The notes under the pieces are model-generated. The model was not told where the DNA came from, searched no databases, and saw only the letters and a program-made list of their open reading frames with translations. The position numbers were made by a program, and so were the translations under genes. A stretch of DNA of 64,000 nt from Paracoccus marinaquae (lineage in GTDB: Bacteria; Pseudomonadota; Alphaproteobacteria; Rhodobacterales; Rhodobacteraceae): NCBI RefSeq assembly GCF_018860165.1, contig NZ_JAHKNG010000001.1, positions 1-64,000 on the forward strand, read 5' to 3'. Shown here piece after piece: positions 33,648 through 41,846 of the stretch. Position 1 is the stretch's first letter. Each line of letters starts with the position of its first letter.

Positions 33648-34682
33648 ATGTCACATCCCTATTCAGACCTTCCCCCTTCCGCCTTCTGGCGCCCGGCAGT
33701 GGCGCGGATGCGCGCCGACAGGCTGGAACGGCTTTACGACCCCAAGTTCCGGCTGACGGTCAACAGCGCTGTCGCGACCGCCGGCAGCTGTTTCGCTCAG
33801 CATCTGGGCCGCGCCCTGCGCCGCGCCGGTCTGGCGGTGCTGGATGCCGAGCCGGCGCCGCCGGGTCTGGGGGCCGATTTCCTGCAGGGGCATGGCTTCA
33901 ATCTCTATTCCGGGCGTTACGGGAATATCTACACCGCGCGGCAGATGCTGCAGCTGCTGGAGGAGGTGGTGCTCGGCCGGCCCGACCCGGCGCAGGTCTG
34001 GGAACGGGACGGGCGCTGGTACGATGCGCTGCGCCCCGGCGTGGATCCCGGGGGGCTGGACAGCGCCGAGGAGGTGCTGGCGATCCGGCTGGGGCATCTG
34101 CAGCGGCTGGCGCCGATGCTGGCCAGCGCCGATGTGCTGGTCTTCACGCTGGGCCTGACCGAGGCCTGGCGCTGCCGCCGCAGCGGGCGGGTCTATCCGA
34201 CCTGTCCGGGGGTCATCGCCGGCAGCTTTGATCCCGGGCGGCATGAATTCGTGAACTTCACCTATCCGGAGGTGACCGAGGATCTGCACCGGCTGCGCCG
34301 CGTGCTGCATGGCTTCAACCCGGCGATGCGGCTTCTGCTGACCGTCTCGCCGGTGCCGCTGGCGGCCAGTGCGACGGGCGGGCATGTCCTGCCCGCGACG
34401 CAATATTCCAAGGCGACGCTGCGCGCGGCTGCCGGCGATTTCGCCTCGGCCTATGCGGATGTGGACTATTTCCCGTCCTACGAGATCGTGACCAACCCCG
34501 CGGCGCGGGGCGGATTCTTCGCCGGGGATCTGCGGCAGGTGACGCCCGCGGGTGTGGCGGCGGTCATGCGGGTCTTCCTCGCAGCCCACGGGTTGAAGGG
34601 CCGGAAGGCCGCCGAGGTGGCGGCAGAGGATGCCGAGGAACTGATCTGCGAAGAGGCGCTGCTGGAGGCGTTCCAGCGATGA
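33648..34682 (+). CDS. GSCFA-domain protein
   Basis: A 344-residue protein with the name-giving GSCFA motif in TAGSCFAQHLGRALRR near residues 40-55, followed by the GxxYNxxS-like IYTARQMLQLLEE and a late SVSPVPLAAS-ATGGHVLPATQYSK segment. GSCFA proteins are related to the SGNH hydrolase superfamily and are often associated with polysaccharide or glycolipid metabolism, but their reaction is not established. ATG 33648 (MSHPYSDLPPS) is preferred; ATG 33636 is in frame four codons earlier. It overlaps the next gene by ATGA, so the two form a coupled pair. Confidence 0.85.
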   Translation: MSHPYSDLPPSAFWRPAVARMRADRLERLYDPKFRLTVNSAVATAGSCFAQHLGRALRRAGLAVLDAEPAPPGLGADFLQGHGFNLYSGRYGNIYTARQMLQLLEEVVLGRPDPAQVWERDGRWYDALRPGVDPGGLDSAEEVLAIRLGHLQRLAPMLASADVLVFTLGLTEAWRCRRSGRVYPTCPGVIAGSFDPGRHEFVNFTYPEVTEDLHRLRRVLHGFNPAMRLLLTVSPVPLAASATGGHVLPATQYSKATLRAAAGDFASAYADVDYFPSYEIVTNPAARGGFFAGDLRQVTPAGVAAVMRVFLAAHGLKGRKAAEVAAEDAEELICEEALLEAFQR

Positions 34683-35467
34683 GTGCCGCCCGCCTCCGCC
34701 TGCTATTCATCGGCAATTCGCATATCGGCGCGCCGCGGCTGGCCTATGCCGCCGATCCCCTGCGCTGGCCGGATTGGGAGATCGACTTTCTGGGCATGCT
34801 GGGCGGGAATTTCGCCCGGCTCGACCTGGTCGGCGGCGCGCTGGTGCCGACGAACGAGAAACTGGCGGCCGAGATGCAGTATTACAACATGGTGCGCCGG
34901 CTGGAGGTCGGGGGCTATGACGCATTCGCCATTGTCGGTGGCCTGGGCTGGACCGGGATGGCGGCGCTCTGTGCGGCGCATCGCAGCCTTGGTTTTCCCT
35001 CGGTCATGGCCGGCGCGACCGGGGTTCAGTTGGTCGGGCGGCAGTTTCTTGACGCGGCGCTGCGCGAACGCTTTCGGAAATCGGCGGCCGGGCGGCTGCG
35101 GCAACGGCTGGACAGCCTCGGCAAGCCGGTGCTGATCCTGCCCGAGCCGATGCCATCGGCGGAATGCACGGCGGCGCGGGCGAGATACGCAGCCTATGTC
35201 GATATGGTCGAGCGCGGCGATGCGCAGTTCTGGCGCGACTGGTTCCGGCGCTGCGCCGAGGCCGAACTGGGTCGCGCCGCGCAGGTGCTGTTCTGGCCCG
35301 AGGCGGCCGCGATCGCCGGGGCCTATACCCGGCCCGAACTGATGCGCGGGGCGATGCGGCTGACGCCGCACCGCGACCAGCCGCAGCCCGAGACCGATTT
35401 CGCCCATGGGAACGCCGGATACGGGGCAATGATGATGGATCAGATCATGGCGGCGCTGCCGCGCTGA
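34679..35467 (+). CDS. SGNH-like protein of unknown function, partner of GSCFA
   Basis: A 262-residue protein beginning LRLLFIGNSHIGAPRLAYAA. The GNSH block resembles the first block (GDS) of SGNH hydrolases. No later catalytic Asp-His pair is obvious, although a His in DFAHGNAGYGAMMMDQI near the end could serve. No signal peptide or membrane helix is seen. The gene overlaps the GSCFA gene by ATGA, which suggests a joint function on the same substrate. I do not recognise a precise family. Confidence 0.72.
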   Translation: MSAARLRLLFIGNSHIGAPRLAYAADPLRWPDWEIDFLGMLGGNFARLDLVGGALVPTNEKLAAEMQYYNMVRRLEVGGYDAFAIVGGLGWTGMAALCAAHRSLGFPSVMAGATGVQLVGRQFLDAALRERFRKSAAGRLRQRLDSLGKPVLILPEPMPSAECTAARARYAAYVDMVERGDAQFWRDWFRRCAEAELGRAAQVLFWPEAAAIAGAYTRPELMRGAMRLTPHRDQPQPETDFAHGNAGYGAMMMDQIMAALPR

Positions 35468-35474
35468 AGCGGCG

Positions 35475-36611
35475 TTATGGCGCGTTGCGCGGCAGCGGCA
35501 GGTCGCCCTTGTCATAGGCCGACCAGTCGCTGATGCCGGGATAGAACCGCCGCCGCCACGCCCGCACGCGCGGGTTCATCCGCCGTCGCCACAGGGGCGG
35601 CACCATCGCCACGAAGGTCATCGCCGGATAGCCCATCGGCAGTTGCGGCGCCTCGTCCGCGCCATAGGTCTGCAGCAGCGGAAAGCGGCGGTCGGGCTTG
35701 TAATGGTGGTCGGAATGGCGCTGCAGGTTGATCAGCAGCCAGTTCGAGGCGGTATGGCCGGCGTTCCAGCTGTGCCGGGGCATGATATGCTCATAGCGGC
35801 CATCGCCCAGATGGCGGCGCGTCAGGCCGTAATGTTCGACATAGTTGGTCAGTTCCAGCTGCCAGATGGCGCCGAAAGCCTGAAAGACGAACAGCAGCAG
35901 CCCCTGCGTCCCGCCGAGGATCAGCGCCAGCGCCAGCATCCCCAGTTGCAGCCCGGCGTAGCGCCAGAACGGGTTGCGCCGGTCCCACGGCCCGCGCCCG
36001 GCCCGCGCCAGCATCCGCGTCTCGGCCCGCCAGGCGCTGCGCGGACAATCCCGCATGACCCGGCGGAAGAAGCGATAGAAACCCTCGTTATAGCGGGCCG
36101 AGACCGCATCGCGCGGTGTCCCGACCCAGGCATGATGGACCAGCAGATGTTCGCTGCGGAAATGCGAATAGAGGACCGATGCCAGCAGGAGATCACCCAG
36201 CCAGCGTTCCAGCGGCGATTTCTGGTGCAGCAACTCATGCGCATAGACGATGCCGATGGTGCCCGACAGCACGCCGATGCCGAAGAACAGCCCCAGCTTT
36301 TCCAGACCCGACAGGTGCCCGGACTGGGTGACATACCAGATCGTGCCGAAGATCGCGGCGAATTGCAGCGGGAACCAGATGATGGTGACGGCCCGGTGCC
36401 AGAACAGCCGCCCGGTGGCGATGTCGGGGGCGGGGTTTTGTTCGTTCAGCCCCAGAACGCCGTCCAGCGCCATGGTCAGATACCAGGCGTAACCGGGCAG
36501 CAGCAGCCACCAGAGACCGCCCCGCATGGCCGCCAGTGCCACCAGCGGCAGCATCAGGACCGACATCCAGAAGGGGGCGGCGGGCGGCAATCTGCTGAAA
36601 CGGTCGCTCAT
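35475..36611 (-). CDS. alkB: Alkane 1-monooxygenase (AlkB-type membrane di-iron hydroxylase)
   Basis: A 378-residue integral membrane protein. All histidine boxes of AlkB are present: AHELLHQ (HELxH) near residue 124, EHLLVHHAWVGTP (EHxxxHHxxV) near 155, the NYVEHYGL box near 258, and LQRHSDHHYKP (LxRHsDHH) near 299. About six helices flank them. AlkB enzymes hydroxylate medium-chain alkanes or alkyl groups with rubredoxin as electron donor; no rubredoxin is adjacent. It follows mutY by 10 bases on the same strand, probably co-transcribed. Confidence 0.92.
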   Translation of the reverse strand: MSDRFSRLPPAAPFWMSVLMLPLVALAAMRGGLWWLLLPGYAWYLTMALDGVLGLNEQNPAPDIATGRLFWHRAVTIIWFPLQFAAIFGTIWYVTQSGHLSGLEKLGLFFGIGVLSGTIGIVYAHELLHQKSPLERWLGDLLLASVLYSHFRSEHLLVHHAWVGTPRDAVSARYNEGFYRFFRRVMRDCPRSAWRAETRMLARAGRGPWDRRNPFWRYAGLQLGMLALALILGGTQGLLLFVFQAFGAIWQLELTNYVEHYGLTRRHLGDGRYEHIMPRHSWNAGHTASNWLLINLQRHSDHHYKPDRRFPLLQTYGADEAPQLPMGYPAMTFVAMVPPLWRRRMNPRVRAWRRRFYPGISDWSAYDKGDLPLPRNAP

Positions 36612-36621
36612 GGCCGCGATG

Positions 36622-37647
36622 TTACGCCGCGATCTCGGGGCGCGCCATATCCCAGACCTTGCGCATCAGCCCCGGCAGGGCGTCACGGTCGATTTGCCGC
36701 AGCGGCACCAGCGCGCCGCGTTCGGGATTGCCGGTCAGATCGCCCAGCATCACCCGCAGGGACAGGTTGAAATGGGTGAAGACATGGCGCACCTCGCCCA
36801 GTTCGCGCCACTGGGCCGCGCCCGGTGGCGGCAGTTCGCGCCCGTCCCACCCGGTCGAGGGGAAGGCCAGCGTGCCGCCCAGCAACCCTTTGGCCGGGCG
36901 CTGTTCCAGCAGCAGCGACTGGCCGTGGCGGGCGACCCAGGCGATGCCACGGCGTTCGGGCCGCGGGGCTTTCGGAGCCTTGCGCGGCAGATCGGCGGCG
37001 ATGCCGCGCGCGCGGGCGTCGCAATCGGCGATCAGCGGGCAGATGCCGCAGGCCGGGCTGCGCGGGGTGCAGATGGTCGCGCCCAGATCCATCATCGCCT
37101 GCGCGTAATCGCCGGGCCTCTTGCGCGGGGTCAGGGTCTCGGCCAGCGCCGTCAGTTCGGCTTTCGCGGCCGGAAGGGCAGTCTCGACCGCAAAGAGCCG
37201 CGCCACGACCCGCTCGACATTGCCATCGACCACGGTTTCGGGCTGGTCATGGGCGATCGCGGCGATGGCCGCCGAGGTATAGGGACCGATGCCGGGCAGG
37301 GCGCGCAGCCCGGTGCGCGTGTCGGGAAAGCCGCCCGTCTCGGCCACCTTGCGGGCGCAGGCCAGCAGGTTGCGGGCGCGGGCGTAATAGCCAAGGCCCG
37401 CCCATTCGGCCATGACCCGCGCATCCTCGGCCGCGGCCAGATCCTCGATCCGCGGCCATAGCGTGGTGAAGCGGATGAAATAGTCTTTCACCGCTGCCAC
37501 GGTGGTCTGTTGCAGCATCACCTCGGACAGCCAGACGCGATAGGGATCGGCCCGGCCCGTGCCGGGCGGCAGCCGCCAGGGCAGCACCCGCGCATGGCGG
37601 TCATACCAGGCCAGAATCACGGGCGCGATCACCTTGTCGTCACGCAA
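36622..37647 (-). CDS. mutY: A/G-specific adenine glycosylase
   Basis: A 341-residue MutY, which removes adenine mispaired with 8-oxoguanine. The helix-hairpin-helix and catalytic region is LPGIGPYTSAAIAAIAHDQP then VVDGNVERV with the catalytic Asp, and the catalytic Glu lies in LSEVMLQQTTV. The iron-sulfur cluster site C-x6-C-x2-C-x5-C is CTPRSPACGICPLIADC near residues 190-206. The C-terminal NUDIX-like domain follows with LLEQRPAKGLLGG. Divergent from the DciA-like gene and upstream of alkB. Confidence 0.96.
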   Translation of the reverse strand: MRDDKVIAPVILAWYDRHARVLPWRLPPGTGRADPYRVWLSEVMLQQTTVAAVKDYFIRFTTLWPRIEDLAAAEDARVMAEWAGLGYYARARNLLACARKVAETGGFPDTRTGLRALPGIGPYTSAAIAAIAHDQPETVVDGNVERVVARLFAVETALPAAKAELTALAETLTPRKRPGDYAQAMMDLGATICTPRSPACGICPLIADCDARARGIAADLPRKAPKAPRPERRGIAWVARHGQSLLLEQRPAKGLLGGTLAFPSTGWDGRELPPPGAAQWRELGEVRHVFTHFNLSLRVMLGDLTGNPERGALVPLRQIDRDALPGLMRKVWDMARPEIAA

Positions 37648-37732
37648 TTTTCAGCCTCCGTTGCCCGCAGCGCGCTTTCATCCGGCCACCGGGCTGATTA
37701 AGGATATGAGGGTGATAACCGATCAGGCAAAG

Positions 37733-38275
37733 ATGGCACAGAGGCCCGACAGGACGACCAGCCCGCCCCGCCGCCGCCGGCGCGGCTTCGAGGCAGCGGC
37801 CTCGCTGTTGGGCGAGCGGGTGCAGAAGGCCGCCGAAGGGCGCGGCTTCGCGGTCTCGCGGCTCTTGACCCATTGGCCCGAGATCGCCGGCGAGGATCTG
37901 GCCCGCGTGACCCGCCCGGTCCGCGTCAGCCACAGCCGCGGCAGTTTCGGCGCGACGCTGACCCTGCTGACCACCGGGCCGATGGCGCCGATGGTCGAGA
38001 TGCAGCTGCCGCAGCTGCGCGAGCGGGTGAATGCCTGCTATGGCTATAACGCCATCCAGAAGATCACGCTGACCCAGACCGCCGCCAGCGGCTTTGCCGA
38101 GGGTCAGGCGCAGTTTGCCCCGGCTCCGCGCCGGGCGCCCGCAGCCGACCCGCAGGCCGAGGCCGAGGCGCGCGCGGTGGCGGCGCAGTTCGACGACGGC
38201 GCGCTGGCCGAGGCCATGGCCCGGCTGGCGCTCAATCTCTCATCCCGAAGGAACCGAAAGGACAATCCATGCTGA
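37733..38275 (+). CDS. DUF721/DciA-like protein
   Basis: A 180-residue basic protein with the DUF721 domain: GFEAAASLLGERVQKAAEGR, LLTHWPEIAGEDLARVTRPV (the conserved W-x-x-I-x-G) and LPQLRERVNACYGYNAIQKI. The N-terminus is rich in Pro and Arg. DUF721 proteins of the DciA type load the replicative helicase in many bacteria lacking DnaC; this role is an inference by family. ATG 37733 is chosen; an in-frame ATG at 37706 preceded by AAGGAT is an alternative. It overlaps the DsbA-like gene by seven bases. Confidence 0.85.
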   Translation: MAQRPDRTTSPPRRRRRGFEAAASLLGERVQKAAEGRGFAVSRLLTHWPEIAGEDLARVTRPVRVSHSRGSFGATLTLLTTGPMAPMVEMQLPQLRERVNACYGYNAIQKITLTQTAASGFAEGQAQFAPAPRRAPAADPQAEAEARAVAAQFDDGALAEAMARLALNLSSRRNRKDNPC

Positions 38276-38916
38276 TCCGCTCTGCCGCCATCGCCCTGAC
38301 CCTCGGGCTGGCCGCGCCCGCCCTCGCTCAGGATGCCCCGGCGGCTGATGCTGCGACCGAGGCCACCGAGGTCCAGATCCTGCCCGATATCGCGATGGGG
38401 GCCGAGGACGCGCCGCTGACGCTGATCGAATATGCCAGCTTTACCTGCGGGCATTGCGCGAATTTCTATGAACAGAACTGGCCCAAGCTGAAGGCCGAAT
38501 ATGTCGATACCGGAAAGGTCCGGTTCATCCAGCGCGATGTCTATTTTGATCAGGTCGGGCTGTGGGCGGGGATCCTTGCGCGCTGTGGTGGCGACGACAA
38601 GTATTTCGCCGTCTCGGACATGCTTCTGGGCGAGCAGAAGAAATGGCTGGGCGGTGGTTCGGGCGACGAGATCGCCGCCGGGCTGCGCAAGATCGGCCTC
38701 AAGGCCGGCATGACCGAAGAGCAGATGACCGCCTGCTGGGACGACAGCGCCAAGGCCGAACAGCTGATCGCGACCTTCCAGAAGAACGCGACCACCGATC
38801 AGATCGAGGCCACGCCGACCTTCATCATTGGCGGCGAGAAGGTGATGAACCAGCCCTGGGACGACATGAAGGCCATCATCGAGGCCAAGCTGGCCGCGGC
38901 GCCGGCGGGCCAGTAA
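38269..38916 (+). CDS. DsbA-family periplasmic thiol-disulfide oxidoreductase
   Basis: A 215-residue secreted protein. A signal peptide (MLIRSAAIALTLGLAAPALA, cleavage about residue 20) precedes a thioredoxin fold with the active site TCGHCANFY near residue 59 (C-G-H-C) and the cis-proline segment IEATPTFIIGG near residue 187. The family introduces disulfides into, or reduces, periplasmic proteins; in Rhodobacteraceae such proteins often act in cytochrome c or general envelope folding. The start overlaps the end of the DciA-like gene. Confidence 0.92.
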   Translation: MLIRSAAIALTLGLAAPALAQDAPAADAATEATEVQILPDIAMGAEDAPLTLIEYASFTCGHCANFYEQNWPKLKAEYVDTGKVRFIQRDVYFDQVGLWAGILARCGGDDKYFAVSDMLLGEQKKWLGGGSGDEIAAGLRKIGLKAGMTEEQMTACWDDSAKAEQLIATFQKNATTDQIEATPTFIIGGEKVMNQPWDDMKAIIEAKLAAAPAGQ

Positions 38917-38917
38917 G

Positions 38918-38943
38918 GCCCCGGTGGGAACCGGCACCGGGGC
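38918..38943 (+). terminator. Hairpin after the DsbA-like gene
   Basis: GCCCCGGTG and CACCGGGGC pair over an 8-base loop starting two bases after the stop. No T-run follows, so it is a weaker terminator candidate. Confidence 0.55.
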
Positions 38944-39073
38944 GGGGCGCGTGCGCCTTGCCCCGGTGATCCTCGATCCTACCCAAATGTTGGTGTTGGC
39001 GCTTTCGGTCAAGCCGACTAGATTTGCCCCGTTGCGCGAACCCGCGCCTTAACCACAGGGGCAAAAAAGTATC

Positions 39074-39508
39074 ATGCTTAAGGAATTTCGAGAGTTCATT
39101 GCCCGCGGCAATGTCATGGACATGGCCGTCGGGATCATTATCGGGGCCGCTTTCACGGCCATCGTCACCTCGCTGGTGGACGACCTGATCAACCCGATCA
39201 TCGGTCTCATCACCGGCGGGATCGATTTTTCGAACAAATATGTCGTCATGTCCGGCACGGTGCCCGACGGCGCCGGCCTGCAGGTGGCGCGCGATTCGGG
39301 GGCGGCCATCTTCGCCTATGGCTCGTTCCTCATGGCGGTGCTGAACTTCCTGATCGTGGCCTGGGTGGTGTTCATTCTGGTCAAGTCCGTCAACCGGATG
39401 AAGGAAGCGGCGATCGGGAAGGAAGAGGTGGTTGAAGCTGCCCCCGCCGGCCCCAGCCAGGAGGAACTGCTGTCCCAGATCCGCGACCTTCTGGCCGCCC
39501 GCGCCTGA
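39074..39508 (+). CDS. mscL: Large-conductance mechanosensitive channel
   Basis: A 144-residue MscL that opens as a pentamer when membrane tension rises on osmotic down-shock. The first helix region is [40 protein letters not shown], characteristic of the family, and the second helix is [20 protein letters not shown]. The C-terminal cytoplasmic helix ends in [16 protein letters not shown]. The gene is alone, with its own terminator. Confidence 0.97.
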   Translation: MLKEFREFIARGNVMDMAVGIIIGAAFTAIVTSLVDDLINPIIGLITGGIDFSNKYVVMSGTVPDGAGLQVARDSGAAIFAYGSFLMAVLNFLIVAWVVFILVKSVNRMKEAAIGKEEVVEAAPAGPSQEELLSQIRDLLAARA

Positions 39509-39532
39509 GCGCCTGCGTCAGCACGAAACATG

Positions 39533-39563
39533 CGGCGCGCCCGGCAGGGCGCGCCGTTTTCGT
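39533..39563 (+). terminator. Terminator of mscL
   Basis: CGGCGCGCCC and GGGCGCGCCG form a perfect 10-bp stem with a GGCA loop, followed by TTTTCGT, 25 bases after the stop. Confidence 0.92.
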
Positions 39564-39584
39564 TTCACCTGTGGGAAAGGGATT

Positions 39585-40706
39585 TCAGCCGGCCAGCAGC
39601 TGATCGGGCGAGATTGCCTCGATCGCCAGTGCCTCGCCCACCGGCAACGAGGTCAGCCGGCCCTCATGCGTGGACAGGCCGGCGCGCAGATGCGGATCGT
39701 CGCTGACCGCCCGCCGCCAGCCCTTGTCGGCCAGCGCCAGCAGGAAGGGCAGGGTGGCGTTCCCCAGAGCCTGGGTCGAGGTGCGCGCCACCGCGCCGGG
39801 CATGTTGGCCACACAGTAATGCACCACGCCATCGACCTCGTAGACCGGATCCTGATGGGTGGTCGGACGCGAGGTCTCGAAGCAGCCGCCCTGATCGATG
39901 GCGACATCGACCAGAACCGCGCCCTGCGGCATGGTGGACAACTGATCGCGCGACACCAGTTTCGGCGCGGCGGCGCCCGGGATCAGCACGGCGCCGATGA
40001 CCATGTCGGCGGTCTGGATCCGCTCGGCCGTGGCCGAGGCGCTGGAAAACTGGGTGGTCAGCCGGCCCATGAACACATCGTCCAGATAGGACAGGCGCGG
40101 CACCGAACGGTCCATGACGGTGACATTCGCGCCCATGCCCACCGCCACCCGTGCCGCCGCGGTTCCCACAACCCCGCCGCCGATGATGACGACATTGGCC
40201 GGCCGCACGCCCGGCACCCCGCCCAAGAGCACGCCGCGCCCGCCATTGGCCTTCTGCAGCGCCCATGAACCGACCTGCGGCGCCAGCCGCCCCGCGACTT
40301 CGGACATGGGTGCCAGCAGCGGCAGGCCGCCACGGGCGTCGGTGACGGTTTCATAGGCGATGGCGGTGACGCCCGAGGCCAGCAGGTCGCGGGTCTGGTC
40401 GGGATCCGGCGCCAGATGCAGATAGGTGAACAGCACCTGGCCTTGGCGCAGCATCTGGCGCTCGGGCGCCTGCGGTTCCTTGACCTTGACGATCAGGTCC
40501 GACGTCCCGAAAACCGTGGCAGCGTCGGGCGCGATCCCGGCGCCGGCGGCCTGATAATCCTCGTCCGTGAAGCCGGATCCAAGGCCCGCGCCGGTTTCGA
40601 CCAGAACCTCATGGCCGCGCAGGAGCGCCTCGGCGGCGGCGGCGGGCGTCAGCCCGACCCGGAATTCCTGCGGCTTGATCTCTTTCGGGCAACCGATCCT
40701 TGTCAT
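39585..40706 (-). CDS. ald: Alanine dehydrogenase
   Basis: A 373-residue NAD-dependent enzyme that interconverts L-alanine and pyruvate plus ammonia. It opens MTRIGCPKEIKPQEFRVGLT, has the substrate Lys in IVKVKEPQ near residue 72 and the catalytic His in TYLHLAPD near 95, and the Rossmann glycines GGGVVGTAAARVA near 175. The length is typical. It is divergent from an Lrp-family gene that is probably its regulator (AldR-like). Confidence 0.96.
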   Translation of the reverse strand: MTRIGCPKEIKPQEFRVGLTPAAAAEALLRGHEVLVETGAGLGSGFTDEDYQAAGAGIAPDAATVFGTSDLIVKVKEPQAPERQMLRQGQVLFTYLHLAPDPDQTRDLLASGVTAIAYETVTDARGGLPLLAPMSEVAGRLAPQVGSWALQKANGGRGVLLGGVPGVRPANVVIIGGGVVGTAAARVAVGMGANVTVMDRSVPRLSYLDDVFMGRLTTQFSSASATAERIQTADMVIGAVLIPGAAAPKLVSRDQLSTMPQGAVLVDVAIDQGGCFETSRPTTHQDPVYEVDGVVHYCVANMPGAVARTSTQALGNATLPFLLALADKGWRRAVSDDPHLRAGLSTHEGRLTSLPVGEALAIEAISPDQLLAG

Positions 40707-40760
40707 TTTTCCCCTCCCTTTTCCTTATGATATCAGTGTGCCAGCCAAATGCCGCAATGT

Positions 40761-40786
40761 GTTGCGAAGCTGCCGGTTGGCGCAAC
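40761..40786. promoter_or_regulatory. Inverted repeat between ald and the Lrp gene
   Basis: GTTGCG (40761-40766) and CGCAAC (40781-40786) face each other 20 bases apart (start to start), about two helical turns, in the divergent region. It is a candidate site for the neighbouring Lrp/AldR protein; the spacing fits an Lrp dimer on one face of the helix, but the match is short. Confidence 0.4.
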
Positions 40787-40841
40787 CCCGGGATCGAAGA
40801 AATTTCTGGTGCGGGTGCCTGCGATCGAAGATCATCCCGCC

Positions 40842-41303
40842 ATGGCCGAACTTGACGCAATAGACCGCCGGATCCTTGCCCTGCTTCAGAAGGAGGGGCG
40901 AATCAGCAATGCCGAACTGGCGGTCAGAGTGCATCTGTCGCCCTCGGCCTGTCACCGGCGGGTGCAGCGGCTGGAAGAGGCCGGGGTGATCTCGGGCTAT
41001 GTCGCGCTGCTGAACGCGCGGGCGCTGCGGCGCCAGACCACGGTCTTCGTCGAGATCACCCTGTCGGGGCAGGCCGATGAGTTGCTGGAGGCTTTCGAGC
41101 GCGGCGTGCGCGCGATCCCGGACGTGCTGGAATGTCACCTGATGGCCGGCACGGCGGATTACCTGCTGAAGATCGTGGTCGAGGATACCGACGATTTCGC
41201 GCGCATCCACCGCCAGCATCTGGCCCGCCTGCCCGGCGTGGCGCAGATGCATTCCAGTTTCGCGCTGCGCACCGTGTTCCGGACCACGGCGATCCCGGTG
41301 TGA
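40842..41303 (+). CDS. Lrp/AsnC-family regulator, probable ald activator
   Basis: A 153-residue Lrp-family protein. The helix-turn-helix is RISNAELAVRVHLSPSACHR-RVQRLEEAGVI (about residues 20-50) and the remainder is the RAM ligand-binding fold (ECHLMAGTADYLLKIVVEDT). Divergent from ald, the typical place of AldR, which senses alanine and activates ald. ATG 40842 (MAELDAIDRR) is chosen over an upstream ATG at 40749 that would run into the control region. Confidence 0.92.
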   Translation: MAELDAIDRRILALLQKEGRISNAELAVRVHLSPSACHRRVQRLEEAGVISGYVALLNARALRRQTTVFVEITLSGQADELLEAFERGVRAIPDVLECHLMAGTADYLLKIVVEDTDDFARIHRQHLARLPGVAQMHSSFALRTVFRTTAIPV

Positions 41304-41342
41304 TCGGCTGTGGTCGGGGACGGCTGCTTTCAAGTTGCCCGG

Positions 41343-41546
41343 TCAGGCATCCGCGCGCTTGGGATCGAAGACCCGGCAGAAATGCCGCTGAACGATCCAG
41401 TCGGGATGGGTATTTGCCCAGTCCGCCACCAGGAACTGTGCGCTGGTCATGCACTGGAGCAGCGAAAGATCGGTCAACAGCCGTTCTTCGGTTCTGCAAT
41501 CGCCGGGGTCTCCGGCCAGACATGCGATCAACACGAACTCGATCAT
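41343..41546 (-). CDS. Small conserved cysteine-containing protein, unknown function
   Basis: A 67-residue protein starting MIEFVLIACLAGDPGDCRTE at ATG 41546, six bases after AGGAGG. Conserved-looking features are the three central cysteines (ACLAG, DCRTE, LLQCM) and a late CRVF. Similar short proteins beginning EFVLIACLA...C occur in Rhizobiales and Rhodobacterales. The N-terminus is mildly hydrophobic and could be a signal or anchor. No function is known. It lies convergent with the Lrp gene and is transcribed away from the winged-helix fusion gene. Confidence 0.7.
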   Translation of the reverse strand: MIEFVLIACLAGDPGDCRTEERLLTDLSLLQCMTSAQFLVADWANTHPDWIVQRHFCRVFDPKRADA

Positions 41547-41783
41547 GATGGCCTCCTGTCCGACGCGACATGGACGGGCCAGAGGCCTTCCGTTCCGGTG
41601 GGTTTCCGGCCGCGCCGTCGCCGGCTGGCGGCGGCAGCGTTGCCCGGCGCTGCACGGGCGCGTAAAAGCTGGGTCATCATCCTCTCCGATTGGCTGGTCT
41701 TGTCTGGCTGGTCTTGCGAGACTTGTGGGTATTCGGGTCAACAGGCTACAATTCGGGCGAGAGCGGCGTCTTGAAACGAAACT

Positions 41784-41822
41784 GAAATTTCGTGAAAGCC
41801 ATCTGAAGTTTCGTGAAAGCCG
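41784..41822 (+). promoter_or_regulatory. Two 18-base direct repeats spaced by 21 bases, upstream of the winged-helix fusion
   Basis: TGAAATTTCGTGAAAGCC (41784-41801) and TGAAGTTTCGTGAAAGCC (41805-41822) differ at one base and start 21 bases apart, i.e. two turns of the helix. A partial further copy (TTGAAACGAAAC) precedes them. OmpR/PhoB-type winged-helix proteins bind such head-to-tail repeats, and the gene immediately downstream encodes one, so autoregulation is likely. Confidence 0.7.
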
Positions 41823-41846
41823 CTTGGCCGCCGGGGAGGGTTTCAC

